Source: Plantago ovata (taxonomy: Eukaryota > Streptophyta > Magnoliopsida > Lamiales > Plantaginaceae). Taken from it: a DNA stretch of 64,000 nt. The notes under the pieces were generated by a model. That model saw only the letters and a program-made list of their open reading frames with translations, made no database searches and was not told the origin of the DNA. The position numbers were made by a program, and so were the translations under genes. Below, in pieces: positions 23,734 to 35,402 of this stretch; the first letter of the stretch is position 1; the number at the start of each line of letters is the position of its first letter. Location: assembly GCA_028274465.1 (NCBI GenBank), contig CM051456.1:11125745-11189744 (forward strand). The letters are read 5' to 3'.

Positions 23734-25308
23734 TCAGGAATTTCAGAACCAAGGTTACTGAACATGATTCTTGCACCTTAATGCCCGTCAATGAGCCATT
23801 TTGCCACAAGAATGATGACAAGGTGTTCTTATAACCACATCACACAGTAGTACTAGAGGCATGTTAAGAAATATGCTGGTAGTAGATTGCCCTTTTTTGG
23901 TTGGATGATTTTTCGTCTTTCCTGTTATTTCCTTCCCATGGCCCTTTCAGCTTGACTGCTAGGATGCCTTTAGTTTGATGCTCGCAGATAAAGTTGAGCC
24001 CCTGTGCATGGGGCTTTAGGAGTGAATATGTTCGGTCTGGGAGAGTATTGGGAGTTAAAAAATGATGATTGAGGTATGGGAAGGAGTAAGGTTTGTACTT
24101 TGTCGCCAGAAGTAGGAAGCTTTTTTGTCTATTGATTTTGGTCTTAGATTTGAGGTCTTTGTACAGGATTGTGCTGTTATCTTTCCTCTTGTTACTTGTA
24201 GAAGGCGAGTTAGTGATTTAGAGAAATGATAAGTAGATGTCCAATTTGTAAAATTCAAGGCATATGGATATTACCTTCAGATCTTATAAGAAAGAAATTA
24301 TGATGGGCTTGGTTTTAGCTTTCTTCTCTTTGTTCATTCTGTATATTTTTACTACTAGTAGGAGTGGGAGTATTTAATTTGTAGGCCTTTTGTGTAAGCC
24401 AAATGCATACAAGTAGTATAGATTTGCAGGCTTATCATTGGGATTTCCATCTATCTTGCCCTACATTGGCACCCCTTTGGTGGTGCTAAATGCTCAACTA
24501 TATGCACTCGATCGCGGATTGCCTGTTGGGACTTGGGGTGTTCAGCTGATCGATGGTGCACCCAAGTTCCCAACTCCCAACCCACCACCTCACTATTGTC
24601 TATTGATAATGTCACATCAGTAATTTTAATGTCAAAGCAAATTGTTTAATAGATGATTTACATAAAGGCAAAAGGTGTCACATTTGGTTACAAAATGAAC
24701 GGAGAAAAAATTCATTTTGTTTAACATTTGATACAAAATGGAGCTTTTTGCTTTTTTTTGTTATAGGTGTTGAACATCAATTTTTTAGTCTCTAGTATAC
24801 ATTTTTCAATTTATAATGTGATATTTTACTATTTGAATATTTTACTAGTGAATCGGTTGGTTGAAGTGCAAGTAAATTAATCAGATTTTTTAATATATGT
24901 GAAACAATGTAAATGAACTTGATTTTTACATAATTTTTATTTAGGAAAGTGTAACTTGACTTAATTGAAATAGGATTATTTATTTATTTATTTATTCCGT
25001 GCAACAAAAGTAGTAGTGTACTGTATTTAGAGTTTTAATCGGAGCAGTAAAGAGACCACCGTAAATTGAAGTATCTTGTTTTGAAGAATTTAATTGCTGA
25101 CAAATCCAAGCTACACCAGAAACCAACCAACAGACGCACGCATTTACTTGAAAATTAGAATAATCCACTTGTACACGTGAATCCATCCATCGATATAAAT
25201 AAAAATTAAAGAGATACTTGAATTTTTCCAAAGATGGTAAGACTAGTGAAATTAAGGTAATTGGCAGCAGCAGAGGTCCCTCTTGTGTTGATAATAATAT
25301 ATCTATCC
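23734..25308. other. HUB1 3' flank and IGPS upstream region
   Basis: HUB1 3' UTR probably covers the first few hundred bases. The rest is AT-rich with no recognisable gene; short open frames here lack domains. A short (ATTT)n run lies at about 24977-24996. Confidence 0.45.
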
Positions 25309-28300
25309 ATGGAATGTGTTAATGGAATATCTTTCCGGTCATCATCGCAGTTATTTTGTTTCCGGCGGTGTCCAAAATCATCATCCGCATTTTTCAGTAA
25401 AACCCACTTCCCCAATAATCACTCTTTCACCATCGTCAGGGCTCAACAGGTATTTTATTTCTGTGTTTTGGTTCTCATTTTTTCATAATTTATCTAATTC
25501 CTCTCAACTGTTAACTTATGGACTTACTTACTACAGTAGTCAATCAATTCCTACTTATTTTATTTTATTATCTTGCTCCTGAAATTGATGGTTAGTATAG
25601 TTAGGCTTGTGGAATGATTTTTCCTTTTTTTGTTTTCAGTCTGAATTGAAAGGGGATTCGTCTGGGGAAATGGACAGTAAAGTGCCAGAGGTGGATGGTC
25701 TCAATCTCAAAGTTAAAGAGTGGGAAGTTGGGATGTTCCACAATGAAGTTGCCGCTACTCAGGGTATCAAGATTAGGAGGAGACCTCCAACTGGACCACC
25801 TCAACACTATGTTGGTCCCTTTGAATTTAGATTGCAGAACGAGGGCAACACCCCTCGGAATATTCTTGAAGAAATCATTTGGTATAAGGATGTTGAAGTC
25901 ACTCAGGTATTCTCATTTTTGGCATTAATTATTTTTTTTACTTATGTTTTGTAATCAATAACTTACGAATCACACTTTATGTTTTTGACTTGTAGATGAA
26001 GAGTAAAAAACCCCTTGGGATGTTAAAAAAACTGACTGATACTGCCCCGCCGACTAGAGATTTTGTTGGAGCTCTTAAAGCCGCACATTCACGAACTGGA
26101 TTGCCTGGTTTGATTGCTGAAGTGAAAAAGGCTTCTCCCAGTAGAGGCGTCCTCAGAGAAAATTTTGATCCGGTAAGTTCATGATTTTTATCACCTTAGA
26201 ATTATAATATAAACCAACTTTTGCCACCTTTCCTGACATCAAATATAATGAAAAAGAGGTGCATGTCATAGTTTCATCGAATACAAACCAACTTATTGAA
26301 GACAAAGGATATACTTAATTTAAATTTGAAAAATAGGAATAGAGTAATGATGGCTATTCTAAAAGTTGAAGAATGCAGGTGTCGGTGACTGTGTCACCCT
26401 TCTGTAACTATGTGCGATAATATGCTGATTTAAGAACTAAGGCTGAAGCCTGTAAAAAAAATGTGATTAACATGTTCAGATTATGCTCTCATGTATACAT
26501 TTATATGCAAACCATTTGAATTCTTGTTTCATGGTGTTTACACAGGTTCAGATTGCTAAAGCGTATGAGAAGGGTGGAGCTGCGTGTCTAAGTGTTCTGA
26601 CTGATGTGAAGTTTTTCCAAGTGAGACCTAATTTAGTACTCCTTTATGTAGTTAGTATGTTTTTCGTTTACGGAACACATAATTGAAATGTTCCAACTAT
26701 TATGGTCTCTTCTTTTTTTTGGCAAAAGGGAAGCTTTGAAAATTTAGAGGCCATTAAAAACTCCGGTGTACAGGTATGTGCAGTTCCATTATAAATCCTC
26801 AAATCATAATATATTATACACTAAAATATTTTATATACTATTCCCATGATTCTTTTTTGTACAACTTGACATGCAGTGCCCTTTGTTGTGTAAAGAGTTC
26901 ATAATAGAAGCTTGGCAAATCTACTATGCTCGAGCCAAAGGTGCTGATGCAGTGCTATTAATAGCTGCAGTATTACCTGATTTGGACATTAAATACATGC
27001 TCAAGATATGCAAGTTGCTGGGTTTAGCAGCACTGATTGAGGTTAGCTCAATAGTTTAGTTCAGTCACAAATATATGATGGTGATGAATATTTCTATGGT
27101 GCCTTAAGCTACTCTCTCTTAACCCTCCACATATTATAATTTTGAAATTATATTGTTTATAATGACTATTAATCTCCCCACCTTTGTGGTCGTACATCTT
27201 AAAGGTACATGATGAGAGAGAGATGGACCGTGTGCTAGATATTCCTGGAGTTGAGCTAGTTGGCATCAATAATCGTGACCTTGGTGCGTTTTCCAAACAA
27301 GCTTTAGCTATTTCCCCCAAAATTTGCTGATATAATGATTATACTACTCCCTTCTATTCAAAATGAATTATGCATATTTTACCACATTCACTCTCATTTT
27401 ACCCCTCGTAAAATAACACATATTTTTACCACATTCACTTTTATTTTAACTCTAATCTTCCTTTGACAAGTACAACTAGGCCAAATTTATTTCTTTGCCT
27501 TTTTATCTATTTATTAATGAGGCATAACTTGGGGAACAAGGAATCTCCTTGATTTTTGTGGAAAAGGTTAAGACTTCATTTGGCTTGAATAGGAGGGAGT
27601 ACATAATATGATTGTACAAAAATACCCAAAGAAATGGGATCCTTTATACGTGATCTATTATTATTGTAATGCATTGTGTGATGGTGATGCGGTAAAAGGT
27701 TTATTCTGCAATACAATATGATTAAATCTTTGTAGCTTCAGGCTGACACTATGATTAACAGCTTTGTTATTGGATTTTGCTCCTCACATTTCATTTTTCT
27801 GTATCATATGCATTCTTGTTCTAAATGTGTATGTCTTTGTGCTACATATGATGGATTAATTCAGTGGTGCATATTTATGTATAATCTTATCTGATTTGCA
27901 TTTCATACTGAAGGGGGAATAGTATGCGTAATAATGAAGCAAAACTCTATTACACCTCAGTAATTTTGTGATGTATATACTGGCTTTGCTGGGATGAATT
28001 GAGAGAGCAGCTTTTTTGACCTTTTCAATTTTGTATGCATGTATTGTATGCTGCACAAGCTTTTTATAGCTAACTTTCTGTTCTTCCATAGGGACGTTTG
28101 TAGTAGATATCAGCAATACCAAAAAGCTTCTTGAAGGTGAGCGTGGCCAAAAGATACTGCAGAAAGGCATCACTGTAAGTATATTCCATGAAGAACTTCT
28201 CCTTCCCTGTTCCCTCATATCTATCCATTTCTTATGTGTATGTTTGTTCATTTTACAAAAAATTCTTTAGGTGGTTGGTGAATCTGGACTCTTTACTCCT

Positions 28301-28994
28301 GCTGATATTGGATATGTACAAGAAGCTGGTTGTAAAGCGGTAAGCACTGTTGATTTTAAAATAGGGTACCAAGTATTATTTTTGCATTCTTTGTGTTTAC
28401 AGGTTTATTGCATGTTTTTAGTATGACACCCCCTCAGATTTGAATATATGTTCTATTTGTTCCTCCGACCATTGTTATTTGTCACTACCACTACCCCCCC
28501 CCCCCCCACAAAAAAAAAAAAAAAAGAAAAGAAAAGGAAAAGAAAAAAAAAGACACTTCTAATATGGATGATAATAGGCTTGAATACATAATCTGGTCAA
28601 TTAATTTGTCCGCTTTGATGGGCCCTTCTGTACACTCAAGTTTCTGATTGTGAACCCCTCTAAACTTGTTCATCTTTGATTCAATTTGAATATTGCATTA
28701 GAAAATTTATGCTAGTTCAGGAATAGATTATATCTGTTGAGCTTGTTAAATGATTTATTGTCATTTGGGAGGAAATCAGTCTCTTATAACATGACTAATA
28801 ATATGCTCATGCATTTTTATCTCTTTTATATCCAACAGGTACTAGTCGGTGAATCACTTGTTAAACAGGAGGACCCAACTGCCGGAATAGCTCAACTCTT
28901 TGGCAAAGATATTTCAAATGATCGTAACAAAAATGGTTTTCCAACTTTTATTTCGCTTCTGACCAAGGAGAAAAAGTCGCTGAAGGTAACATGA
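25309..28994 (+). CDS. IGPS: indole-3-glycerol phosphate synthase, chloroplastic (tryptophan biosynthesis)
   Basis: Ten coding exons, 418 codons: 25309-25449, 25640-25906, 25996-26172, 26546-26620, 26729-26773, 26877-27041, 27205-27283, 28092-28174, 28271-28339, 28839-28994, all in phase. IGPS converts CdRP to indole-3-glycerol phosphate in the plastid. The first 47 residues ([17 protein letters not shown]...) are Ser/Phe/Arg-rich, like a transit peptide. The TIM-barrel motifs occur in order: [13 protein letters not shown] (about 176-187, catalytic Lys), [60 protein letters not shown] and [18 protein letters not shown]. The family usually ends near LFGKDIS. Here the frame continues about 26 residues to KEKKSLKVT, where GT of GTAACA might instead be a donor. 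Intron 7 (27284-28091) holds a Stowaway element. Start chosen as the first ATG of the transit-like exon; an upstream in-frame TTG is not used. Confidence 0.95.
27347..27599. mobile_element. Stowaway MITE in IGPS intron 7
   Basis: Terminal inverted repeats CTCCCTTCTATTCAA and TTGAATAGGAGGGAG are flanked by TA on both sides (27345-27346 and 27600-27601). About 253 bp, AT-rich and non-coding. The termini are little diverged, so the insertion is fairly young. Confidence 0.85.
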
Positions 28995-30610
28995 AGCATT
29001 ACATATTATTGAGAAGTTTGTTCTCGAGTTGCTGGTTGAAGATTTTTTGTTTTTTGCAGACCAAGTTTGTTCTGTAAACGACCAACAATTTTGTATTGTA
29101 TAACAATACATTAAGGATTCTTTCCCTTTTTGGGCTTGTAAGGATTCATCTTTCATTAGTTTATCTTACAGTCAAGTGAGCTCTGGAAGATGGTCACAAC
29201 TTCACATCATATGGCTTTTCTCAAACATTGTATTGTAGTTGGAAATGGTGCTTGTACGTCATTTGGTGGATGAGTTAGGATGACATAGTCAAACACTTGG
29301 TCTAGGTTTCTGGCTCGGTAATCTATTCTGTCATTCTGTGGATCCTGGTTCATACTAATGACAGTGAAATATGATGTGAGCGAGCAGCGAGATCAGATTC
29401 TGATCTGAATTTTAGTGTTTACAGAATTTGAGTTATATACTTACTGTTGTTTCTGTTTGGCTTGTTGGCTCAACTCACTAGAATACGCAGCCAGAAACTC
29501 CTTGTATTTTCTTGTAGTTGGAAGGTATAGAGCTCTTTTTGTGCATGTTCTCAGTAGTACATCCTCTTCATAGACATGTTCTTTACACTTCAGGTGATGT
29601 ATTGTACACTTTAAGTTCATATTCAAAGTTTTACCCATTGCAGGATTGCAACGCGTAACCTGAGCATTTACTGAATGTACACGTATGGACTGCACAGGTG
29701 AAGTATAATAGAACAGTTACGCATGCACATCACGAGTTTAAAACTGGGGCTAATAGAGGTCGTCCCCCCCCCCCCCCCCATTGTACGGAGGACTTGGAAG
29801 GGATATCGGTCCCCTACTTGATCTCTATATCAAGAAGTTAAAGTAAGCCATGCTTTGAGTGAGGCCCCTATGACTCGAACTATATAGCCAATACATATAT
29901 GTGGATTGCCTTTTCTCTCTTTCTGGTCCTTCACTCCACAATATAACAACTGCATTTACATGACTGGTCGCTGTGGATCAAAACTATTACTTCATGAAAG
30001 ACAATGCGTCTAAGTGAGGACAAATAGGTAGGTCTTCATCAAATCCTGTCTCAATAACTTTTGGGTTTTGAGTAAATTGCAAACACCTCCGCTTGTTATA
30101 TCAGTTCGCCGTGAGACCCCCATTTTTTTTCTGAAAGTATCCATGAGGCACTCTATGCCATGTTACGATTTTGTTACAATTGATCCTCAAGAGCTGAATC
30201 AAATTTGGGAGTGGGAAAAGAGAGAGACCAGGAAGAATTTAGTAAAGAAAGATGTGGAGGCTGATGAGGCGAAAAATGAGAATAATTAGTATATGCGTGG
30301 TTTCGAAGGAAGGACCAAGAAAAAAAAGGTAAGGGAGTCGATTACAAAGGTCATACTGCTACCTCTTCGACATCTACCAGGTGAATTATACCCATGTTTT
30401 TCACAATTATAACAATGTTTTCACTATTATAACAATAAAATGTAGAACAATGCATGCCAAATACAAAATCCGGAGAATATAAACTTTTCTTATGAGACCA
30501 AAAGAGAGCTGTACAAAAACATATAAAACCAAATGCAAAAATCAAACCGGAATCTAAATGTCTATGCAAACTTTAGGGATCATAATTCCTAAGTAGTGTC
30601 TTATCAAATA

Positions 30611-30638
30611 CTAGGAACCGCGTCACACGCTACGCGTG
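30611..30638 (-). mobile_element. Possible Helitron 3' terminus
   Basis: On the - strand the order is hairpin CACGC-GTA-GCGTG, then about 11 bases, then CTAG followed by T, which is the canonical Helitron 3' end and A|T insertion context. The 5' end was not found to the right, so the extent is unknown. Confidence 0.4.
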
Positions 30639-31240
30639 AAGCGTAATCTTGTAAAACATTATTGTTTTATTAAATAATATTGAAATAAATGGAGTGAATA
30701 TATAATTTTCACATAATGACTTCAAACGTAATAAAAAAATAACTAATTGAGTAATTAAACTTAATATAAATGGTGTGCTATAAATGTATATAGTTTTTGT
30801 AGTTATGCAATTAATAGTTTTGAATTGAACTATATTAGACATACAAAAAGTATTCTTCCGATGAGTTAAGAACCATCAGATACATCTCTAAACTTTGGAA
30901 ACATTCAATTTCAAAATCTGTAATGCATCTTTTACGCATGTTAATTGGTATTTTTCATCAGTTGAATATATTGTCAAGTGTTTCATATAAACATTCTAGT
31001 CTCATAATATGATGTTTTTAGTTATTTTTATCGTATGATTTAAAAATAATTTAAGGTCAAATGATCATCGAAAAAGTCAACAAAATCAAGTGTTACATTT
31101 ATTATTGGACGGAGGAAGTATGCCTTTTTTTATAAGAACATATCATGGTTATATTTTAAAATTAAGTATAATACGTCATACAACTTTATGTTAAAAAAAT
31201 AAAAATTTAAGAAGAGAATAAATAAAAAAGAAAAAAATTA

Positions 31241-31400
31241 CGTCAATAAGATTCGAACCCAACACCTTCAACTAAAATAATGATACAAATAATAGAGAAA
31301 CATCACGCCAACAAGATTCGAACCAAACACCTTCAATAAAAATAATAATAAAAATAATGGAGAAAAATCACGCCAACGGGATTCGAACCCTACATCTTTT
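31241..31400. repeat. Three-copy tandem repeat, about 65 bp unit
   Basis: The core CG(T/C)CAA...GATTCGAACC...ACACCTTCAA recurs at about 31241, 31306 and 31371. Each unit also has an A-rich spacer with ATAATAATG-type sequence. The GATTCGAACC core resembles the tRNA B-box complement, hinting at a tRNA-derived origin. Confidence 0.7.
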
Positions 31401-32285
31401 AATTAACTAATGACACATGTACGCACCAGATTAAAATTGAATAAGTAAGATCAACGGATTAAAATTGATTGGTAGGTCAATCAATTGATTAAATCAACAG
31501 GCTTATTATATTACTTTAATCAACTAAAAGTACTAAATGGGTGATTGTGTAATTCCGAAATTCTACAACAAAAAGATCTAGGCGTCCCCGAGATATACCA
31601 AGTCGTCTTCTTTGGTCACGAAGTCCTTACATTCCTTATTCTAAATAACTTGATGTTTTTATAATTAGCCACACCATAGTTTTCATCTTGGCTTGGCCCC
31701 TTACATTTACAATACCGAATTGAATTTGGCCAAAATGGTACGTATACTTTACTAATTGAAGGTTGGTGTTGTGTTGTTTCAGTTCCTTTCGTCCTAACTC
31801 GTCCTTAGAGGATCAGACATATTCCAATATCGATACGACCCTTAGTCCTTCTAGTTGGGACCTTTAGTGACACTGTTAGCTAAGTTTCTCTGTATAATTG
31901 GTGGCCGGTAGTTGAACATAAATGAACATTAATAGCATAATTTTTCTTTTGGTCCCAAACATGTCACAGTTCAAGTTCCACTAATTGTATCTTTCTTGTA
32001 TGCATGCTAGTTTATGTGGTGGTCGTTGCATGCATCGTCACCAATCACCACGGTGGTTGAGCCATCCCTCTCCTCCGTGGCTGAGATCAGCCCCCGGCAA
32101 GATTTTTCCAATAATTCAATTCTAAGAACATTGCACTGTACTGCACGTTTTCGCTCTAATCGGATACTGTGCTAGTTGGCCCGTCATTTCAGAAGTCGGA
32201 ATGTAGGATTACTAGCTAGTAGTAGTATTCTTAATTTACTTTGACTAAACTCACAATAAATGTAAAAATTATCAAAGATAAAAAC

Positions 32286-32632
32286 TATTAGAATTGAACA
32301 ATCTTCCCCTTAAAAGGCCTTGTAAGGGGAGAAGGTTATCCAATCTTATATGTTGAATTGAGGTCCTACTCTCAAGCGATGTGGGATGGGGTTTAACAGG
32401 CCCCCTCACGTGTAGCCCGGTATGAACATCGGGTCTACAACGTGGACAATGAATGCCGGAATATACATCGGCTCAAACCCAACATGGGTGAATGACCATC
32501 ATCGACTTGAACCTCGCTCTGATACCATATTAGAATTGGGCCATCTTCCCCTTAGAAGGACTTGTAAGGGGAGAAGGTTATCCAATCTTATATGTTGAAT
32601 TGAGGTCCTACTTTGTGGGATGGGGTTTAACA
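32286..32632 (-). mobile_element. Complete TRIM (terminal-repeat retrotransposon in miniature)
   Basis: A 347-bp element in - orientation with every diagnostic part. The LTRs are 32286-32398 (3') and 32528-32632 (5'), both starting TGTTAAACCCCATCCCACA on the - strand and ending TTCTAATA. A primer-binding site TGGTATCAGAGC (32516-32527, complementary to initiator tRNA-Met) directly follows the 5' LTR. A polypurine tract GTGAGGGGGCC (32399-32409) directly precedes the 3' LTR. AAAAC target duplications lie at 32281-32285 and 32633-32637. The internal part is about 129 bp with no coding capacity. The LTRs differ by a few substitutions and an 8-base indel. Movement would need an autonomous partner. 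Confidence 0.93.
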
Positions 32633-32637
32633 AAAAC

Positions 32638-35086
32638 ATATGTACAGTACCATTGACAAAAGCAGAAGAGAAGCTAGCTTATGTCCAGTTTATATTTATT
32701 CTTTGGAGGAAAAAAGAACACTAATGATAAATATTTGGCTCCCTTCATGCATGGGACCTTGTTGAAAGAAAATCTTTTTGGTAGGTTTCATAGAAATATA
32801 GACAACACATAGGATCCTTCTATTTGGGAAATGTTGTGCATGTGGACAATGTTAATTCATACAAATAAGGTCTTGTTTGCCATCACTGGTTGTGACTCTT
32901 TGGAATCTTTCCATGTTGATCACTTGAAGGAGTAGTATCACTAGGATTATTTAATTTGATGACCTTCTAAGTATATGTGCTGGGTATTTTTTATTTATTT
33001 TTTTATTTTTTTATGAAACAAACTGATGATAATGTAATTGTTATACAGAGATATTGATAATGATCAATATATCTAGCTAGTAATTATAACCGTTGTTCAT
33101 ATTTACTTTGTTTTTGGAGCGCGTACAATACCTTATAATATTCGACCACCCTTATAATTTTGGCTAGGGCTAACAATTTTGGTTAGGGCTAACGATTATA
33201 TATACCCACATTATGAATAAACCACACACTATCACCCATCAAAGTGTGCGCGTCCTCATAATTTGTACACATACCTTCAATATAATTGTTAAGTTGTTTC
33301 TACCCCGACTAATTGTTATTTCTCATGTACAAATGGATTTTTTTTAATAACTGTACATCAATATACTAATTAATCCATTGTATAATAAATGACATGACAT
33401 TGTTCTCATAATTAAATTAGCAAGCATGTATCCATTTTTGGGCTTCTTTTAAGATTACCTTTAAGGCTTTAAGCTTTCAAGATTCCTTATCTTCAATCAT
33501 TTGGGATTCATTTTGGAATTATATATATAACAATAATATATAATTAATACTATAATTAATTAAGAGTAGTTGTTTAATATATATTAGCATGCAGTAGTTG
33601 CTTACTTGAGAGAAATATGTATTTTTTACAATATCAAATTAATACAGGAGGGTGTATGATATATGAAATCAATACTTTCTGTATATAAGATCCACATATT
33701 ATTCAGTGTCTAGCTTCTTTCACTATCAGCACCTAGAAAGTTCAATAATTAAAGAGATAGTTCTAAAGGAAACGCAATATAACATGCATAAAAGAAGCAT
33801 TGGACGAGAAAAAGCAATTACTGCTTTATTTTTCTTTCCAACTTAAAAGAATTAAAGAGAACATTTCTCTTTCTTAATCTCTCTTTTTCTTTACTTCATG
33901 TTTGTATTCAGCATGTTATATATAAGAGCATAAATTAATTTGTGAGTGAAAGCTAATATAATGTCACGTGATACATGTTTCAAAACATTTTTAAAAATGA
34001 CTCTTAACTATCCCCTTATAATTATTCACGATATCATTGATTTATTAATTATTATGATTTTTGCAACAGTTAATTGATCAACGGGAAAGGAGGCAATCTT
34101 GTCGAGCTTGATGGATCTGACACAGAGGTGCCGATTTATGCTCGATCTCCCATGGCAATTGGATTTGAGATGGATTGGACGGACAACCAACATAGTTGGA
34201 ATGACCAAGCTATCCTAACAGGGGACGACCGTACTTGTTCTATTTATCACTCTCAACTTGAAGTGTTAATGGAGATGTCAATAGAGAAGAAGCAGATTCT
34301 GTTTTGTATAATGAGACATCCACCCCCAATTGGGGTCTATTCGACCATGGGGTCTCCCTAGTGAGACCCCCTCTCACTGTGTGCAGTGGGCCCTACTGTG
34401 GGCCCCACATGTACAGTGAGTAGGGGGCTCATTAGGATCGAAATTTCCCCTAATTGGGGTTTTCTCCTATTTGCATTGGGTTTAAAGCCTAGGGGCTTTT
34501 AGGTCTTTTCAATAAAAAAGACACATGAAAGATTATTGGTGGCCCCTGAATTTGGATTGGGGAGAGAAGGGGACGAAAGTACATACTAATGTTGGAATAG
34601 ATATGAATTGAAATGGTTAAAACATGGTCATTACGCACTTTATGAACTATTTTAAGGAGTCACATATTAAGGATTTACAATATGTTTGGATCTAATATAG
34701 AAATGGGCTTTCGCATCTCTAAATTAGTCCATAAACTTTGTTGTTGATTTAGAGGCGGGTTACACAGTAAATTGACAAAAAAAATACATTACAAATCACC
34801 TCTCTAAATGAGTCACTACCCACCTTTCAATCTCCTTCTTTAAATTCTCGTTAAATCAGATCCAAACATAAACATATTGTTAATTTTTGTAGGCCACAAT
34901 ATATAAATATCCTAAGTTCATTAATGTTTTTACTCAATTTTATCAATTTCAACCTAAATATATACTTGAGGGAAGTTTTAGGACTCTATGACAATTGTTC
35001 CATGTACTTTTTATCTGGCTCCCCGAAACTATCTTTAACCTCAATGAACGGAATTGGGGTTGTTTGTGTGGATGAATTGACGGTGT
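32638..35086. other. Gene-poor intergenic region
   Basis: AT-rich. The open frame at 34074-34361 (95 codons) has no recognisable domain. 34320-34450 is unusually GC-rich with GGGCCC/GGGGTC repeats and partial inverted symmetry. Confidence 0.45.
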
Positions 35087-35094
35087 GGTGCTTC

Positions 35095-35394
35095 CAGGGG
35101 CGGCTCAAGCCCTGTGCAGTCAGCCCAACTGCACAGGGCCTCATAATATTTGGGGCCTCATTTTTATCTTGTGTGATGTTTATATACTTGTGTGTATGCT
35201 AAAAGTTCACAGAAATGTCATGTCCAATTGGTGACAATTCATGGTATAAGTATCTTGTTATTCAGTAGGCCACGAGTTTGAAACTTATGATGAACATTTT
35301 TTTTATTTTTTATTTTTAAATTCACTTCCACTGTTATTGTTTGGGGTCTATTATGAATTTTGGCATAAGACCTCTAAAACTCAGAGCCGGCCCC
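35095..35394. mobile_element. hAT-like non-autonomous element, copy 1 (300 bp)
   Basis: The left end is CAGGGGCGGCTCAAG and the right end CAGAGCCGGCCCC. Perfect 8-bp direct repeats GGTGCTTC flank it (35087-35094 and 35395-35402), the target length of hAT elements. The interior has CACAGGGCCTCA, GGGGCCTCA and GGGGTCTA words shared with the element at 55452-56073. There is no transposase. Confidence 0.85.
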
Positions 35395-35402
35395 GGTGCT
35401 TC

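Larger units (their letters stand above)
28995..32280. other. Gene-poor intergenic region
   Basis: No gene recognised. Contains a 16-base C run (29764-29779), a short open frame at 30068-30289 without known domain, a possible - strand Helitron 3' end at 30611 and a three-copy 65-bp tandem repeat at 31241-31400. Confidence 0.5.

Noticed and set aside
26483..26686. Longer open frame around IGPS exon 4
   Set aside because: It is exon 4 plus flanking intron sequence; only 26546-26620 fits the spliced protein.
30068..30289. 73-codon open frame with a charged C-terminus
   Set aside because: No recognised family; the surrounding sequence has the look of dispersed repeat, so no gene is claimed.
31241..31400. 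Possible CRISPR-like array
   Set aside because: Only three units whose spacers are themselves similar A-rich sequence; this is a plant nuclear tandem repeat.
34074..34361. 95-codon open frame in the IGPS-ERF gap
   Set aside because: No recognisable domain, no splice partners, and it runs into a GC-rich repeat.
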